Position numbers and translations under genes: made by a program. A stretch of DNA of 64,000 nucleotides from Elmis aenea (Eukaryota > Arthropoda > Insecta > Coleoptera > Elmidae), in assembly GCA_947652605.1 (NCBI GenBank), contig OX393579.1, positions 20,977,674-21,041,673 on the forward strand, read 5' to 3'. Below, in pieces: positions 10,669 to 22,936 of the stretch (positions are counted from its first letter, which is position 1; the number at the start of each line of letters is the position of its first letter). Under the pieces are notes generated by a model. The model did no database searches. It had not been told where the DNA came from and worked only from the letters and a program-made list of their open reading frames with translations.

Positions 10669-12471
10669 CAGGGACTAAAAACGAAAAAAATTCCGTTCGT
10701 TTCTGTTCGGAACGAAAACGAAATATATCGTTTTCGTTCTTTTCGTTCTAACCGAAAAAAATCTTTTTTCGTTTTCGTGAACCGAAATAATAACGGTTAA
10801 AACCGGTTTTGCAATATTTTTTTGTCGTCAAAAAATCATTTTTTTTTTAGTCACCACAACCCTCTATAAATACGATAACAATATTTGCGTCTTAACTAAA
10901 ATATAAACGATGACGATGGGGTTTGATGCTCACGGACATCATATTTTAGACTGGCGAACCATTGCCATATTAAATTTACCAAATCGTTTAACACAATAAC
11001 ATTGGCGACTATTTACATGAGCAATAGATAAAATAAAACGTGCATTAATTGTGAGCATTTAGTAAAATAATTGCGCATTTAGTAAAATATTTGTGCATTA
11101 AAAAAAATATTAGATCATTACAAAAAACGAATGTGCCATAAATAAATTTGTTTGTAAATATATAAAAACATTTGAGCAATATTTAAAAAAAATGGCATTA
11201 GAATAAATGCTTGCGCATTTATAAATGTGGATGTTCCTTTAATAATATATTTGTACACTTAAATAAATAAATGTGCAATACATTCGTACCTCTACAAAAA
11301 TATATAAACATCTCAAAAAATATTTGATTATTTGAAAAATTACATTCCCAATAGTTTAATTAAATCACCATTTAAATATTGAATGCGCGCATTCATTAAA
11401 TTATTTGAACCACCAGAAAAATATTTTGCAACCTAAAACGAATAATATGTGCACTAACTTTGAGATACATATGTAAACATTTACTAGGAGTTGCAATTAG
11501 GTTTAAATATGTTAATGCTCCTCTAGAAGCAAAGAATTTGGCAATAGGAACAAAACAAAAACGGGGGCGGCCATCAAAAGCGAGAAAAGCTATGATCGTT
11601 CAATAAAATAAGGCAACTATTTAAACGGGCCTTATTTAAATATACACCCGCAAGGTGCAAAAACACAACGTGGTTAGGTTAAATTAGACACACGATGTTT
11701 ATCTAAAAATTTGAAAATATAGCAAGTGCTGTTTTAAATTTGTTTTAGTACTAAAAATCTATGCATTAAAATTAAATAAGATCCTGCTGTAATTATTTAA
11801 AAAGACAAAAGAATGAATTCAAGTGGATAATTTACTAAATGTTATAAATAAAAAAGATATTTAAAAAAAACTTATATTAACTTGAAATATACTTTAACTT
11901 TATAGTTTGTACATACCATACAATATACATTTTCACATTCCGTTAAATCTTACTAGCAACACATCTTCCAATAAATCTTCTTTTACATTAGTCCTTTTCG
12001 AAGTAAGAATAAATTTTACTATTATTATGTCTAAACGCAAATAAAACATACACATTGATAATATATATCCAATCAAGTGTATATTCTATATTGATGATCT
12101 AAAAAACAAATTAAAAATAGAGAATATCTGTACCGTTAATTGTGTTACACGAAATTGCAAGTATAAACAATAAAGTTGTTAATACATATTCACGTAAATA
12201 TATGGAGAAAAGTGAAGTTCACTTATTTCAAGTGAGATTTTTTACTGCCTCGTCGAGTCTACCCAGCACAGAAGGTAAATTCGCGTTTGTGTTTAACAAA
12301 TAAAATTGAAATAGCGACAAAACCGGTTAAAACCGGTTTTGGAAAATATTTATTTCGTTTTCGTTCTTGAACGAAAAATAATAATTTCGTTTTCGGTTTC
12401 GTTTTCGTTCTTAAAAAAATTTCGGTTAATTTCGTTTAACGTTTTCGTTTTCGTTCCGTTCTCAGTCCCTG
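10669..12471. mobile_element. hAT-like non-autonomous element, CAGGGACT ends
   Basis: The left end CAGGGACTAAAAACG mirrors the right end, which ends CTCAGTCCCTG (inverse CAGGGACTGAGAACG). Both subterminal regions are built of CGTTTTCGTTC and AAACCGGTTTT words. The 1.8-kb interior is AT-rich, partly a degenerate minisatellite, and non-coding. A truncated relative lies at 29787-29946. Instead of an 8-bp duplication the element has the 127-bp direct repeats on both sides. Confidence 0.8.
11030..11480. repeat. Degenerate AT-rich minisatellite inside the hAT element
   Basis: The words TTGTGCATT, TTGCGCATTTA, TTGAGCAAT, TTGTACACTTAAAT and ATGTGCAATA recur at roughly 20-35-bp steps, joined by AATAAAT/AAATAT linkers. 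The units are so diverged that exact period and copy number cannot be given by eye. Confidence 0.55.
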
Positions 12472-12598
12472 GTTACAACTAATATATATTTAAAAAAGCG
12501 CTTGTAATTTTTCTAACCATTAAAAACCACAATCTACAAAGTAAGTTCAGCATCAACCAACTATTTTAAAATTTGGTCCATAGCTTTGCTGTCAAAAT
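12472..12598. repeat. 127-bp direct repeat, right copy
   Basis: Perfect copy of 10542-10668, starting GTTACAACT directly after the hAT terminus CCCTG. Flanking sequence then diverges (TTAACAC on this side). Confidence 0.95.
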
Positions 12599-15078
12599 TA
12601 ATTTAACACACTTATCAAACATTGTAAGATGAATCTTTAATAAAAGAATAATATTTGTATGACATTGTGAGCAAATTAATAATACGAAGAGTGCAAACAA
12701 ACTATAAAAGTCTACAAACAAGATGAAATCAGGTTCAATGCGTTTTATAGCGCATATTAATCTTGTCCAAGCTATGAGAAACAAAACATAAGAACGTCGT
12801 TAAACAATGCAATAAAATTGAACATCACAAACTTTTCAATAACGGAATACCTTTTTCGACGCTGTTGCAAAACGCACAAACTTCGAGTGTTAAATTAATT
12901 CAGATGTTGATAAAACGATCCCGTTTAAAATTTTTACAACTTTTACAAGAGGGGAAAGTAAGTGCTAAATTTACTATCGTCGATCTACGTGAGACGCGGT
13001 TCAACTGTTTTCACATTCACGAAAGTTTTACTATGCGACCGGCGCATTCACCATAATTTCACAACACGGGTGAGATATCCGGACCCGTTCAGCGCCGTGT
13101 AATATCTGCCACGCGGGTGACACTTGCCGGTAACTTAATAGATGATGTTTTTTGCAATAAGGTATGCGCAAATACAGTCACACGTCCATAAAGCACATGC
13201 GCACAATGTTTTTATGATCGTAATGGGACGCCGCTTGTAGCGACGACACATAAATTTTTCATCACATCGCATATTTTTTCGTTAAATATCGCCAACATAT
13301 TGCTTTTGTTATGTAAAATGTGTGCGCGCGTTATAATGAAATATTAACTACCTACGTAATATTTTATGGTAGTTTTAAAGTCAGTAATTTAACGTTAATT
13401 CATGGAATAACTAAAAATAAAGTTAACAACCAACTTAATAACAGCACAGTTTATTAATTAACCATAACTAAAATAATTACGCTTGGGTTGGCTCGGGGAG
13501 TTCCCAGAACCATATTATTAACCCAATGTTTATTTTTGATGATTATAGGGCAGTACAAAAATGAGCTTTCAACTTTGCAGCTTTTTAAAATAATAATGAA
13601 CGCAAAATATATAAAAATTGGGGACTTGGAATTTATCGTATATCGTTAATCTTCAAAGCTGTTTAATTTATTAAATGTGCATGATTAAAGAACAATGTTT
13701 CTATTGATTTAAAACATGGTTCAAACGCATTTATTAAAAAACTTTAAAAAAATAATTTTCGTTAATTATTTATTGATCATGAAATACAGTGAAATACTTA
13801 CCAAGAAAGTTCACGATATGTTGTCGCTAGAATCTGATCAAGGCTGTGTTTATTGCATCAAGAACAAAAAAACTAAATGTTTTGCATTTCAATTTAAAAC
13901 TAAGGAAATAAAAAGGGTGTATCCGAAGTCGATTACACCCGTTATACAAATATCATTTTAAACTGTCAATTAATTATTTTTTTGATACCTATATTTATAT
14001 TAATTATCGATATTTCTTTAAAAAAAAAAAAATCAAATCATATTATTGCTTAGGTATAAGAAAGTTAATAAACGTTATTGAAAAAACATAAATATAAATT
14101 CAACTTTTTCTAACAAAGTGAAGGTTAGCAAATTTATTTTATAGTTGTATCGCCTAGAAAGCTAACAAAAGTTTTATTTAAAATTTTTAATTAGCATAAT
14201 ATTATAGAACTTTGCTTTAGTTGAACAAAACTCGTGCCTCTTTAAATAAATTCAATGCAGAACATCCAATTAAGAGACATTTTTCATCTCGGTAAATGGT
14301 AAGGCACTAGTAGCAAATTTATTTTAAAAGTTAATTAACAATTTTGAGTGTCATTAAACAAAACTGAACTCTTTAATGAATGTTTAATAGTTAATTGTAT
14401 AACATTATTTAATAGGAATATTCTGGATGCTACATTAATTAGTACTTATTTTAAAAATGCTTTTTTATAAATACAAAACCTTGGATACTTGCATTTGCAG
14501 ACTACTTCAATTACTGGTCTTATATTTTCTTTTTTCGTTTTTACGAAGTAAACAGTTTTAATCGGTTTTTGCTGCTGGGGTAAAATGATAAATTAAATTT
14601 GTTTTGATTTTATAAGGAAAATATATTGATTATAAGTAAAAACATTCATAACATTATTAAATGCACCAATTTTATACGTACCTATGTATTTATATTAACT
14701 CAACAGCAATAAAATAATGTTGAAAAAGTATTACTTAATCAAAGTTTACCCGGAGGAATATTATACACAGTAAGATGAGCGGAAATGGCAATTTTAACAT
14801 TATTACACGAAATATCGAATTTTAAAAAGATAATGTTGGCTTAGGTCCTAATCCCATTTTTATAGGTTCGTAAGGTATGAATTTTTATTAGATAATAGCA
14901 TCACAAACTAGGGCCATTTCTGGGAGAAGCGTTTATATCCAAAGCACGCGTGATCATTTGAATGCGTTTAAAAGAAGATTTTTGGACATATGTTTCTAAT
15001 TTTAACAAACTAACTGGTATTTAATAACATTGGTTAAGTTTAAAGCAATCATTAAAAACGTTTTATAAAATTTGTGTA
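12599..15078. other. No recognised gene; CpG-rich patch and a small open frame
   Basis: From about 12860 to 13340 CpG and GCGC words are more frequent than around it, with no terminal repeats visible; this could be a regulatory or exonic patch of a host gene or a fragment of an old repeat. At 13716-13961 an 81-codon plus-strand frame encodes a basic peptide with a CVYC pair and many Lys residues; I recognise no family. The remainder is AT-rich and featureless. Confidence 0.3.
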
Positions 15079-15636
15079 CAGGGTGGGCAAATTTCGATGT
15101 TTTCGTAGGAAATCTCGGTAACTATAAGAGGTATCAAAAAACGGATTAATGGTGAAAACTAAGATTGGTTATCGTCTTTTGTTTTCGAGTTATCGCTGAT
15201 AACTCGATTTTTCGACTTTTTGTTTTATGACTATATCTCGCTTGTTTATGAAAATAAAGAAAAATAATTTTTACGTTCTACAGGCACTTTTTGATAAGAA
15301 TGCAGTGGCGTAGACAATTTTTCAAAAAAAAAAAATTCGAAATTCGGGTTGTATTTTTTTAAATAAAACCCATAGTGGGCTGTGGCATCACGAGAAAGAG
15401 GATTTCTTCCCCATTCCAATAATATACATCATGTGGGGTCGATTTATTCATTTTCCTTACATTATAGCAAAAATTGGGTAATTTTTCATATTTTATTATT
15501 TTCTAGTAGTAGGCATATGTCATTAAGAATATACCTGGTGAAACAAACTGTCATTCTGTTGTTTTAACGATAATTTGACAGAAACAATCACCTTTAATTG
15601 TTGATTGTTTTTATTCTTGTACCTTAAAAACACGAA

Positions 15637-15822
15637 ATGGCTTACGAACATTACAAAAAGGATGATATGTAAGAATGTTTTATTCAAAGTAATAATAATT
15701 CTGAAGCTGCAAGTAAAACATATATTAATCGTTACCCAAAAAGAAGGTAACCTAATAAATCTATTTTTGGAAGATTTAAAATAAGAAAATTAGATGTAAT
15801 ATATCAATATTTATATGAGTAA
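15637..15822 (+). pseudogene. DUF4817-like transposase N-terminal fragment
   Basis: Starting at an ATG after CACGAA, the frame reads MAYEHYKKDDM, a stop, then ECFIQSNNNSEAASKTYINR, YPKRR, a second stop, and PNKSIFGRFKIRKL. Arthropod Tc1/IS630-like transposases with DUF4817 typically begin with MAYT.EEY.. followed by a helix with AAR.Y..R(F/Y)P.RR.P...F.RL; spacing and key residues agree. The two stops, the early end and the lack of DDE residues show it is dead. A shorter sister start is at 49519-49596. The family assignment is from memory of the motif. Confidence 0.7.
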
Positions 15823-15849
15823 AAAAAATTGAATATCGCTATCCTATTA

Positions 15850-16275
15850 GTCCGCGTTCACAATGAACGTAGTAGATAGCAGATAGTGGTTAGTGGTTAG
15901 TGCGTAATACGTAAAAAGTCCGTAACGAAATGTTTACTTGGATACGGTTAGCAACCGACTTGTTTGTAGCACAGCACATAACTTCAGTTTAAACGCGGAA
16001 GGTTGTTTATCAAATTGACACTTCATGTATTCTACGTATTTATTTCTACATGATGATTTGTGGAGGATTATAAAGGTAATAAGTAGTATTAAACATCGTT
16101 CAAAATTAATTGTAGTTTTAATTAATTTGAAACATTAAAAACATAGATACTTCACTTTAGTTACCATAGTTACCACGTAAATCTTACGTCCATTGTGCAT
16201 TTGATTCTTCTATGCATTTCAACTTTAGCTACTAACCACTATCCACTATCTACTACGTTCATTGTGAACGCGGAC
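15850..16275. mobile_element. PIF/Harbinger-type MITE with long terminal repeats
   Basis: A TTA target duplication (15847-15849 and 16276-16278) flanks ends GTCCGCGTTCACAATGAACG and its exact mirror CGTTCATTGTGAACGCGGAC. The mirror continues for over 40 bp through TAGTAGATAG...GTGGTTAGT with only a few mismatches. The 426-bp element is non-coding and young by the quality of its ends. It sits inside the family D element. Confidence 0.85.
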
Positions 16276-16551
16276 TTAAGGACAAAAAACCATGCAAAAA
16301 ATGTCTTTAAATTTTTGTTTAAGCGAGATATTTAACAATTTTGAAAATTGCCAAAAATCGTTTTTTGGCTATATTTCGAAAATTAAAAAAATATCAAAAA
16401 TCTGTTTACGGCAATGAATTCCTCTCAAAAAAAGAAATCGAGACCAAGTGCTCAGTTTTTTTAAATCTCTGATAATAACCGAGATACCCTGTATGAGCAT
16501 CGAAAATAGGCCACCCTGTACAATGTAAATATAATTAAAAGCAGGTTCTAT

Positions 16552-16739
16552 CAGAGGAAGGGAGGGCAAAAGGGGCAAATGCCCCTGGCCGCACAATTTT
16601 AGGGGGCCTCTTACAAATTTAGGGACCTCACAATATTTAACTGTAAAAAAGCGTACGAATTTCAAAAAAGCGGGAGTCATCAGTGTAAACCGGGATGGAT
16701 TTTAAAACAATTTAGTCACACTGCCCCGGGCCTTAGCCC
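16552..16739. mobile_element. Possible small inverted-repeat element, C/G-rich ends
   Basis: AGGGCAAAAGGGGCAAATGC near the left and GCCCCGGGCCTTAGCCCTA near the right are loosely mirrored and unusually G/C-rich for the region. GGGGCAAATGCCCC is itself a palindrome. Boundaries, target duplication and superfamily are not clear. Confidence 0.35.
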
Positions 16740-18777
16740 TAGCTAAAAGCATTGCTCCAAACATTTCAGTTAAGCTCAATTTTGTAAATTACGTCAGTCA
16801 TAAGGAAATTTCATGGGTGTGTTTATGACATACAAACATAGCATTCTTACAATAAATATGCAAATTTAAAAAAAAACGTAACTGTATTTATTGAAATTAA
16901 AGAAAGACGAATTAAACAGCAATTGAAAAAAATCTAAATTTTATTTTTTAAAAAATTCTTTGTAGCAGTTTTTGAGATAAATTGAGATTAAAATTTATAA
17001 AACTTTAATTTTATATAATAATTCCGTAATTTAAAAATAAAAAAAGTTTGGATTTAATATGGATCCCCTACATTGTTACTGTATTTTTGTAATTTTGTAT
17101 AAACAAATTATTTGAAATATCAAGTAATGAACACGATTTTAAAAAAACACACACACATCGTACACCCGGACGTCATCACAAAAATAGTCAAAATGTTTTC
17201 AGGGGACCTCAAAACGTATAAAACCGTCGAAATGCCGAATTTCAACATTTTCAGGATCACAATACAATACCTCTGGCGAAAGTAAAATTTGACCATCTAA
17301 TTTATTTGTCAGGTTTTTGTTTTTTATATGCAAAAACGTTATACCATTAGGAAATTTTCAAACATTTTAATCACCTTAAAGACAAAATTTTGTGGACCTA
17401 CATACTAATTTAATGAAAGTGAGTGGACATTGGAGATTAACCGATTCGAAATTGAGTATAGATTAGCCGTTGAGTACACTTAAGTGTTGTTCTCTCGAGA
17501 TTATAAGAACAGCTTTCAAAATATTTGTTTAGGTTCTGTTCAGACCTGGCTAACATAGAAATTTCTAAGCTTCATTCAATAGCTAATGCTAGTTGGAAAG
17601 TTTAATTGCGTTTAACTCGGTCTGTTAGAAGCGTGGTCCAACAATACATGGAATATGGTTTACATTATTAAGTAAGAACAAAAGAGAGCAAGGGTTTATT
17701 ATTTTACGGAATAAAGGGAGTCCTATGTAATTTAATTGAATAACATTAACACAAGTCGATTAAACTTCACAATTGTTTGGGCTTCTAATGACGTTAATTA
17801 AGTTTGTTAACCTAATATTGAATTTGAATATAAGACGGAACTAAATTTATTAATCGTTTTTCTTACTCCAAAACCTTTAAAGAAATTAGGGAAGTAAAGA
17901 AAGTGTCATTAAAATAAAATTACCAAGTTTTTAAGAAAAATGCAAGAGAAGAGGGAAGTGTAAAAAATAAAAATAACATTTTACTTTAAAGGAGCCAATA
18001 CGCACACATGAAGAAGCCAATTAGAATATAAATAAATTTTATATGATTTTAAACTTTTCAGTACTTACGTTTATGTACCTACATAAAAATTATAAAATAT
18101 GGATGCTTTCTTTCAGTCGAACAAAATTGGGATAATTCACGATACATTTATAATTCTTGTTAACGGGAAAATATAATACACCACAAATATTTAATATGTA
18201 TTTAAACGACAAAAAATATAAATAACCGACAAAGTATTTGTTCTAACGGCAAAAGATTTAAAAGAACGACAAAATATTTGTTATAACGGCAAAAAAACGA
18301 GGGTCACGTTAAAGATTGTTTTTTTTTTAAATGAAAACAAAGTTTCACCTTAATTTTTATTATTAAATAAAAAGAAGCTACATCCAACCTTTAACCTAAC
18401 CCCCTTTTACTGACCAAATTAATGAGGGTCAGATTAAAAGTTCGTTGAATCGTATTAGGTAGTTTTTCTATGCTATAATTAATACTTTATTTTATATTCT
18501 AATTGTTTACAACTACATGTATTTTATTTTTTTGTTTGACATTATCTATGGCGTTTTATATCATTATAAAATATTTCTCGCAGTAAATCAATAAATAGGT
18601 AGATATACATTTACATATGAGTTTCTATGCGCTATTTAATATAGAATAGAAACATATGTGCAATAAAAATTTCCAGAAAATATATTATAGCAAACAATAC
18701 ATACAATTTTTTGTAGTGAATTATTGTTGTCGTTTTTATATTTGTTGTTCTATAACATATTTGGCGTGCTATAGGTA
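16740..18777. other. No gene; short CGACAAAA-type repeats near the end
   Basis: AT-rich DNA without recognised genes. Around 18205-18300 the words ACGACAAAATATTTGTT, ACCGACAAAGTATTTGTT and TAACGGCAAAA recur; inverted TTTTGTCG and TTTGTCG words appear beyond the family A copy, at about 19838-19895. This may mark the ends of an older element into which the family A copy inserted. Confidence 0.35.
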
Positions 18778-19829
18778 CAGGGTAGTTCTTAATTATTGCA
18801 AAAAAAAATCGGGAGGTGATTCCTTATCGAAAATTAAGGGGGTTTTCATATAAAATTTTTTCCTTAGACGTCTCCTTTCGGAGTTTCACCCCCCTAAAGA
18901 GGAGCGATGAAATGAAGTTTATATTTTATTTATCAAAATTGGATCCATGTAGGAGAATTATATTTGGTAGATGCTTTATACTTATTAAAAGGTTTCCCAC
19001 AGTAATAATTTTAATCATCTCCCACCTTCACAGGGGGCTGAAAAGTGCGACCAATGTTGTTTTTTTATCAGAACTTTTTGGTGGGTTGAAATTTTGCAAT
19101 TAGGATATATTTTTTTGAAAGCCTGATTTCTTTAGGAACCTTTTTTATTCTTTAGATTGTTTCGTAAAACCTACCGTTTTTGAGTAAAACTAAAAGAAAC
19201 AAACATGAACCATGAAATAAACCAATAAATGGTGCCATGGTTTGTTTATGTTCATATTGGGTATAATTGACGGATGTAATTCATTTTGACGTTTACGCGG
19301 CGACAACGCTAAAACGCTCGTCAATTCTACCCAATATGAACATAAACAAACCACAAAAAGGAATGTTTTTATATTGGAATATTTGATGGTTCATGTTTAT
19401 TTATTTTATTTTTTACTTCAAATTGTAGGTTTTACGATAAAAACTAAAGAATAAAAAAGTTTCTAAGTAAATCAAGATTAAAAAAATTATTTTTTTAATT
19501 GCAAAATTTTAGCTCACCGTAAAGTTTTCTGATAAAAAAAGCCAACTCGGGTCGCACTTTTCAGCCTCCTGTGTAGGTGGGAGATGATTGGAAAATTTAC
19601 TATGGGAAACCTTTTAATAAGTATAAAGCATCTACCAAATATCATTCTCCTACATTTATCCAAATTTGAGAAATAAAATTAAAACCTAATTTTACCGCTC
19701 CACTTTAAGGGGGTAACTCTGAAAGGAGACATCTAAAAAATAAAAATTGTATGAAAGGCCCCCCTTAATTTTCGAAAAGGAATCACCATTCACCACACAA
19801 TTTTTTCGCAATACTTAAGAAACACCCTG
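18778..19829. mobile_element. Family A foldback element, copy 2
   Basis: Begins CAGGGTAGTTC, ends AAACACCCTG, with TA on both sides. Sequence and layout follow copy 1 at 3371-4409: an almost continuous palindrome with apex near 19300 around the mirrored TTTATGTTCATATTGGGTA motif. The arms share ATTATCGAAAATTAAGGGGG-like and CATCTCCCACCTTCACAGGG words. No transposase is present. Confidence 0.8.
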
Positions 19830-21721
19830 TATACTGATTTTGTTGTCGACTTTACCTATTTTGTCGAGTTATATTTGTCGTACTTATAATAAATTTGTCA
19901 TGCCATTATAAATTTCTAATTTCTTATTGTGAATGATTAACCTACCTTTAAAGATTATTTTTTAGTTGATCATTTAATGAATATTTTTATCAAGTAAATT
20001 TGCTAATAATGAAGAGCAAGATTGTTAAAAGAAGTATAGCATTTTGAAAAATGATTCATTAAGAAAGATATAAGTGACTTATCATTTAATTTAGGAATTT
20101 ATCCAGCAAAGGTTGTTTATGATTCTAATTAGCAATGTGTAGAATATCAACCCTATTTCCTAGAAAGTTTGTTGTGTAGATCAAGTTTAGTATCTGAAAT
20201 ATCAAAGAATGTGTTAACTAAAAAATAAAATTCAGTAAGTTCAGTGGAAGATGCTCTGGTTTGAAAAACATTGGTAGATAATAATCGTTGAAAGTTCTTG
20301 TTAACAGAAGGTGAGAGATTGGAACGCTTGGAGCTAACAAACTTCGTACCCAGCGATTGTTACAAACAATCTACACTTGAATATCAGGAATAACACTTGC
20401 CCAAATATCAACGAAAAACATAGCTTTCTTATCCTAGCTATCATAGAAGTTTTTTCCATTAATTTTGATAAAAAATACTAAAGAATTATTTTCCAATACT
20501 TAATACTATATCAACCATGCAATTACTTAATTCAATTAAAACAAAAACGATTTTAATGAGCTTCAATATAAAATTTTGCAGTGTCGCATACTAAGAATAA
20601 TAATATCTTAACAATATCCACTAAAAACGGATAAATTTGCTCATAAATTAAGTTTTAATTTCAAATGAATTAACAAAATTAAATTAAAAATAACTTTAGT
20701 CGATTTTGATTCCTTAATAAGAATTTCATAAAAATTGTTCTACAAGTCATTTGACACTAAATTGCTCAAATAAAAATTTGTTAAAAAATAATGATAATTA
20801 TTTCAATTGCAACTTAAAAACTAAATTAGAGTAATTAAAAAATACTTACATTGTTAAATACCTTCGTTAACAACAAACTTCATACGGTGTTTTGTTTATT
20901 TCTTGAATTGACTTAAGCAGCAGTGGAGAAATAAGTCTATTCACCTGAAAATAAAAAAATAGTTGATGCAAAATTTGCTTTCAAATCTGAAAATTTTTAC
21001 CATTTTAGTTTTTTTATACTTCTTTTAGTACATATTATTTTGTGGAAAAGACAATTAGAACTTAAATTTACTGGACTTTTTTAAAACCATTTTAAATAAG
21101 TACCAAAAAAAACTTATTTATTTATTTACGAACAAGTAATTTTGACTTACTATTTATTGCAAATGTTAATCGATAGAGCAGATGTATAGCTCCTGATTTC
21201 CTTAGGTGATCTAACATCTGCTTTAAGGCCAAATGCACCTAAATGTAATGTCCATTTTGAGTGTTACTTTGAATGCAGGGAGAAGTTAGTCGCAGTATAA
21301 TTAAACATGTACGTCGCATTACGGGCTTTTGTGAATTTATCCAAGAAACGTTTACTGCAACCATCGATTAGACTTTAATTTTTACTTATGAACATCGCCC
21401 AGAGCTGAAACATCCGTATGATGCGCTTTGCACAACAAGAATTTTTAGTTCACAAAATAATTCCCCATATAATGTAAAATACAGGGATATAACTTGATGG
21501 ACCACGATTTTTAAATTTTACATTTTTTTTGTAATAAAAAGTTAACAAGTGAAAATAATAAATTTTAAATATTTTTAATGAAAGTAGAAAACAATGGTTT
21601 GTTTGGAATGGTTAATGATTAATTTTTCATTACCAGTTTCGGTCTTTCCTATAAGTACATCTGCTTATTATATTTTAATATACACACTTGAAGAACTAAT
21701 AAGAAACCAAGTCATAATATA
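19830..21721. other. No recognised gene; one open minus-strand stretch
   Basis: Between about 20364 and 20153, minus strand, some 69 codons are open without an ATG, ending at a stop at 20153-20155; the product includes STELTEFYFLVNTFFDI. I do not recognise it; it may be a decayed transposon gene or chance. The rest is AT-rich and featureless. Confidence 0.3.
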
Positions 21722-22260
21722 CAGTACTGCGCAAAAGTATGAAAACAGACAAATATCTAGAACACTATTAAAATTATTCCGATGAAATTTGGTATCTGAC
21801 CGTTATCGTATGTTCCAGATTTGATGAAAATATTAACGTTACAATATGTCTTCCGGTTCAACCGAAAACAAATTCAATCTTTGAAATTTTAAATAATACA
21901 CCGTGTTAATTTTCACATTTTTGGATTTCTCTTTGAATTTACTTAAAAAAAATGTTTGAGAAGGTATGGATCTTAAGTTAATTGTTTCCGTAAAAATTGC
22001 ATTTTTATGAACATTTTGGGCGGTATAGCACTTAAAAATTTTCAACATTTAAAACCTTGAAAAGGCATAAAAAATTCGTTTGAAATTTAGATTGAAAATA
22101 CATTAATTAACACTTTGCACTAGCTACATTAAAAAAAATAAATACAAAGCGTTTTTTACCTTTAGTCAAACTTGTGAAACTTTAAACTTATAGTAAATTC
22201 AGCCTGTTCTATACCTACAACAAATGTTTTCCGAGATATATGCAATAATATCGTTTTTCT
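21722..22260 (+). mobile_element. Tc1-like TIR joined to family B-like interior, decayed
   Basis: After a TA, CAGTACTGCGCAAAAGTATG is the type of terminus seen in insect Tc1-like elements. The following 230 bp match the inverse of 54278-54544 (AATATCT.GA.., TGAAATTTGGTAT, CTTCCGGTTCAACCG). From about 21900 the sequence follows the interior of family B (TTTTTGGATT, AACACTTTGCAC, CAAACTTGTGAAACTTTAAA, near 5745-5985). No right terminus was found. Confidence 0.55.
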
Positions 22261-22351
22261 TCGCCTGTCCAAAGAATCTGTTGTTTTTGATCAATATTTA
22301 GGCTGGAAAATACATCTTTACCGGCCTAGGCCAAAAAGTATTTGGTTGTCA

Positions 22352-22936
22352 GGGCGCACTCGAATTGCGGCTATTTTAATGACTTGTATTTAAGTACCAC
22401 GCGAACTGCGGCCAGTAATTAAGCATGAGAGTTAAGCCGATACACGAACTGCGGACATTCTTTAATTATACCTTTTCTGGAATTTCGTATTCAGGTAAGC
22501 GGTCAGAAATGGTTGGAGTATTCCTAAATAATCACTACTTAAATTGAATGAAATTAAAAAATATAAACAAAATATTTTATTTGTCAATAATATGTACATA
22601 GTAATTACTTAATAGGAGTATAAAATTTCTACTGTCTGTGTTTATAATATTTACAATTTTCGTAAACAAGCAGCTCTTTTCCACGCGTACTGAACATTAT
22701 CTCCATTTCATTCATATTAATAAGTAAACTAAATCATACTTGCACATTGTATTTATACCTATAAAATTACCGTACATTTGACTAATTTTAGGATTAATTC
22801 TTGGAACATTAAATTAGGATCTACCCATATAATCAAGGGTTAGAAAATATTTGTACGCAGTTCGAGTGTAGGATTAACGCATGGTCATAAAAGTTGGTAG
22901 TGATGGGATTAGAATCGCCGCAGTTCGTGTGCACCG
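22352..22936 (-). mobile_element. MULE (Mutator-like) non-autonomous element
   Basis: The left end GGGCGCACTCGAATTGCGG mirrors CCGCAGTTCGTGTGCACCG at the right. The 8-bp ggttgtca on both sides (22344-22351 and 22937-22944) fits the 8-9-bp target duplication of Mutator-like elements. CGAACTGCGG recurs inside. A FLYWCH finger fragment is read on the minus strand, and FLYWCH domains are common companions of insect MULE transposases. A related fragment lies at 26380-26470. The outer 36 bp on each side (CTTTACCGG(C/T)CTAGG... to TTGGTTG) are also similar to each other. Confidence 0.65.
22629..22715 (-). pseudogene. FLYWCH-type zinc-finger fragment
   Basis: A 28-residue frame reads MNEMEIMFSTRGKELLVYEN then CKYYKHRQ and stop. 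The order F..(T/S)RG...L.(Y/V)..Y.(Y/F).KHR is the first strand-turn-strand of a FLYWCH domain; the downstream Cys/His ligands are missing. The fragment probably derives from the DNA-binding part of the MULE transposase. Short, so the call is tentative, though element ends and target size agree with it. Confidence 0.5.

Larger units (their letters stand above)
15079..16518 (+). mobile_element. Family D element, deletion derivative with transposase start
   Basis: The left end CAGGGTGGGCAAATTTCGAT and the right end ATAGGCCACCCTG are flanked by TA. The first 600 bp match the left arm of 48954-51108 closely, through the conserved ATGGCTTAC start. The right arm is about 240 bp and only its outer part mirrors the left. 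The middle keeps a DUF4817-like N-terminal fragment and was later hit by a PIF-type MITE (15850-16275). It is non-autonomous: no catalytic core remains. Confidence 0.75.

Noticed and set aside
16369..16680. 103-codon minus-strand frame
   Set aside because: It spans the right end of the family D element and the adjoining GC-rich repeat, so it mixes two repeats.
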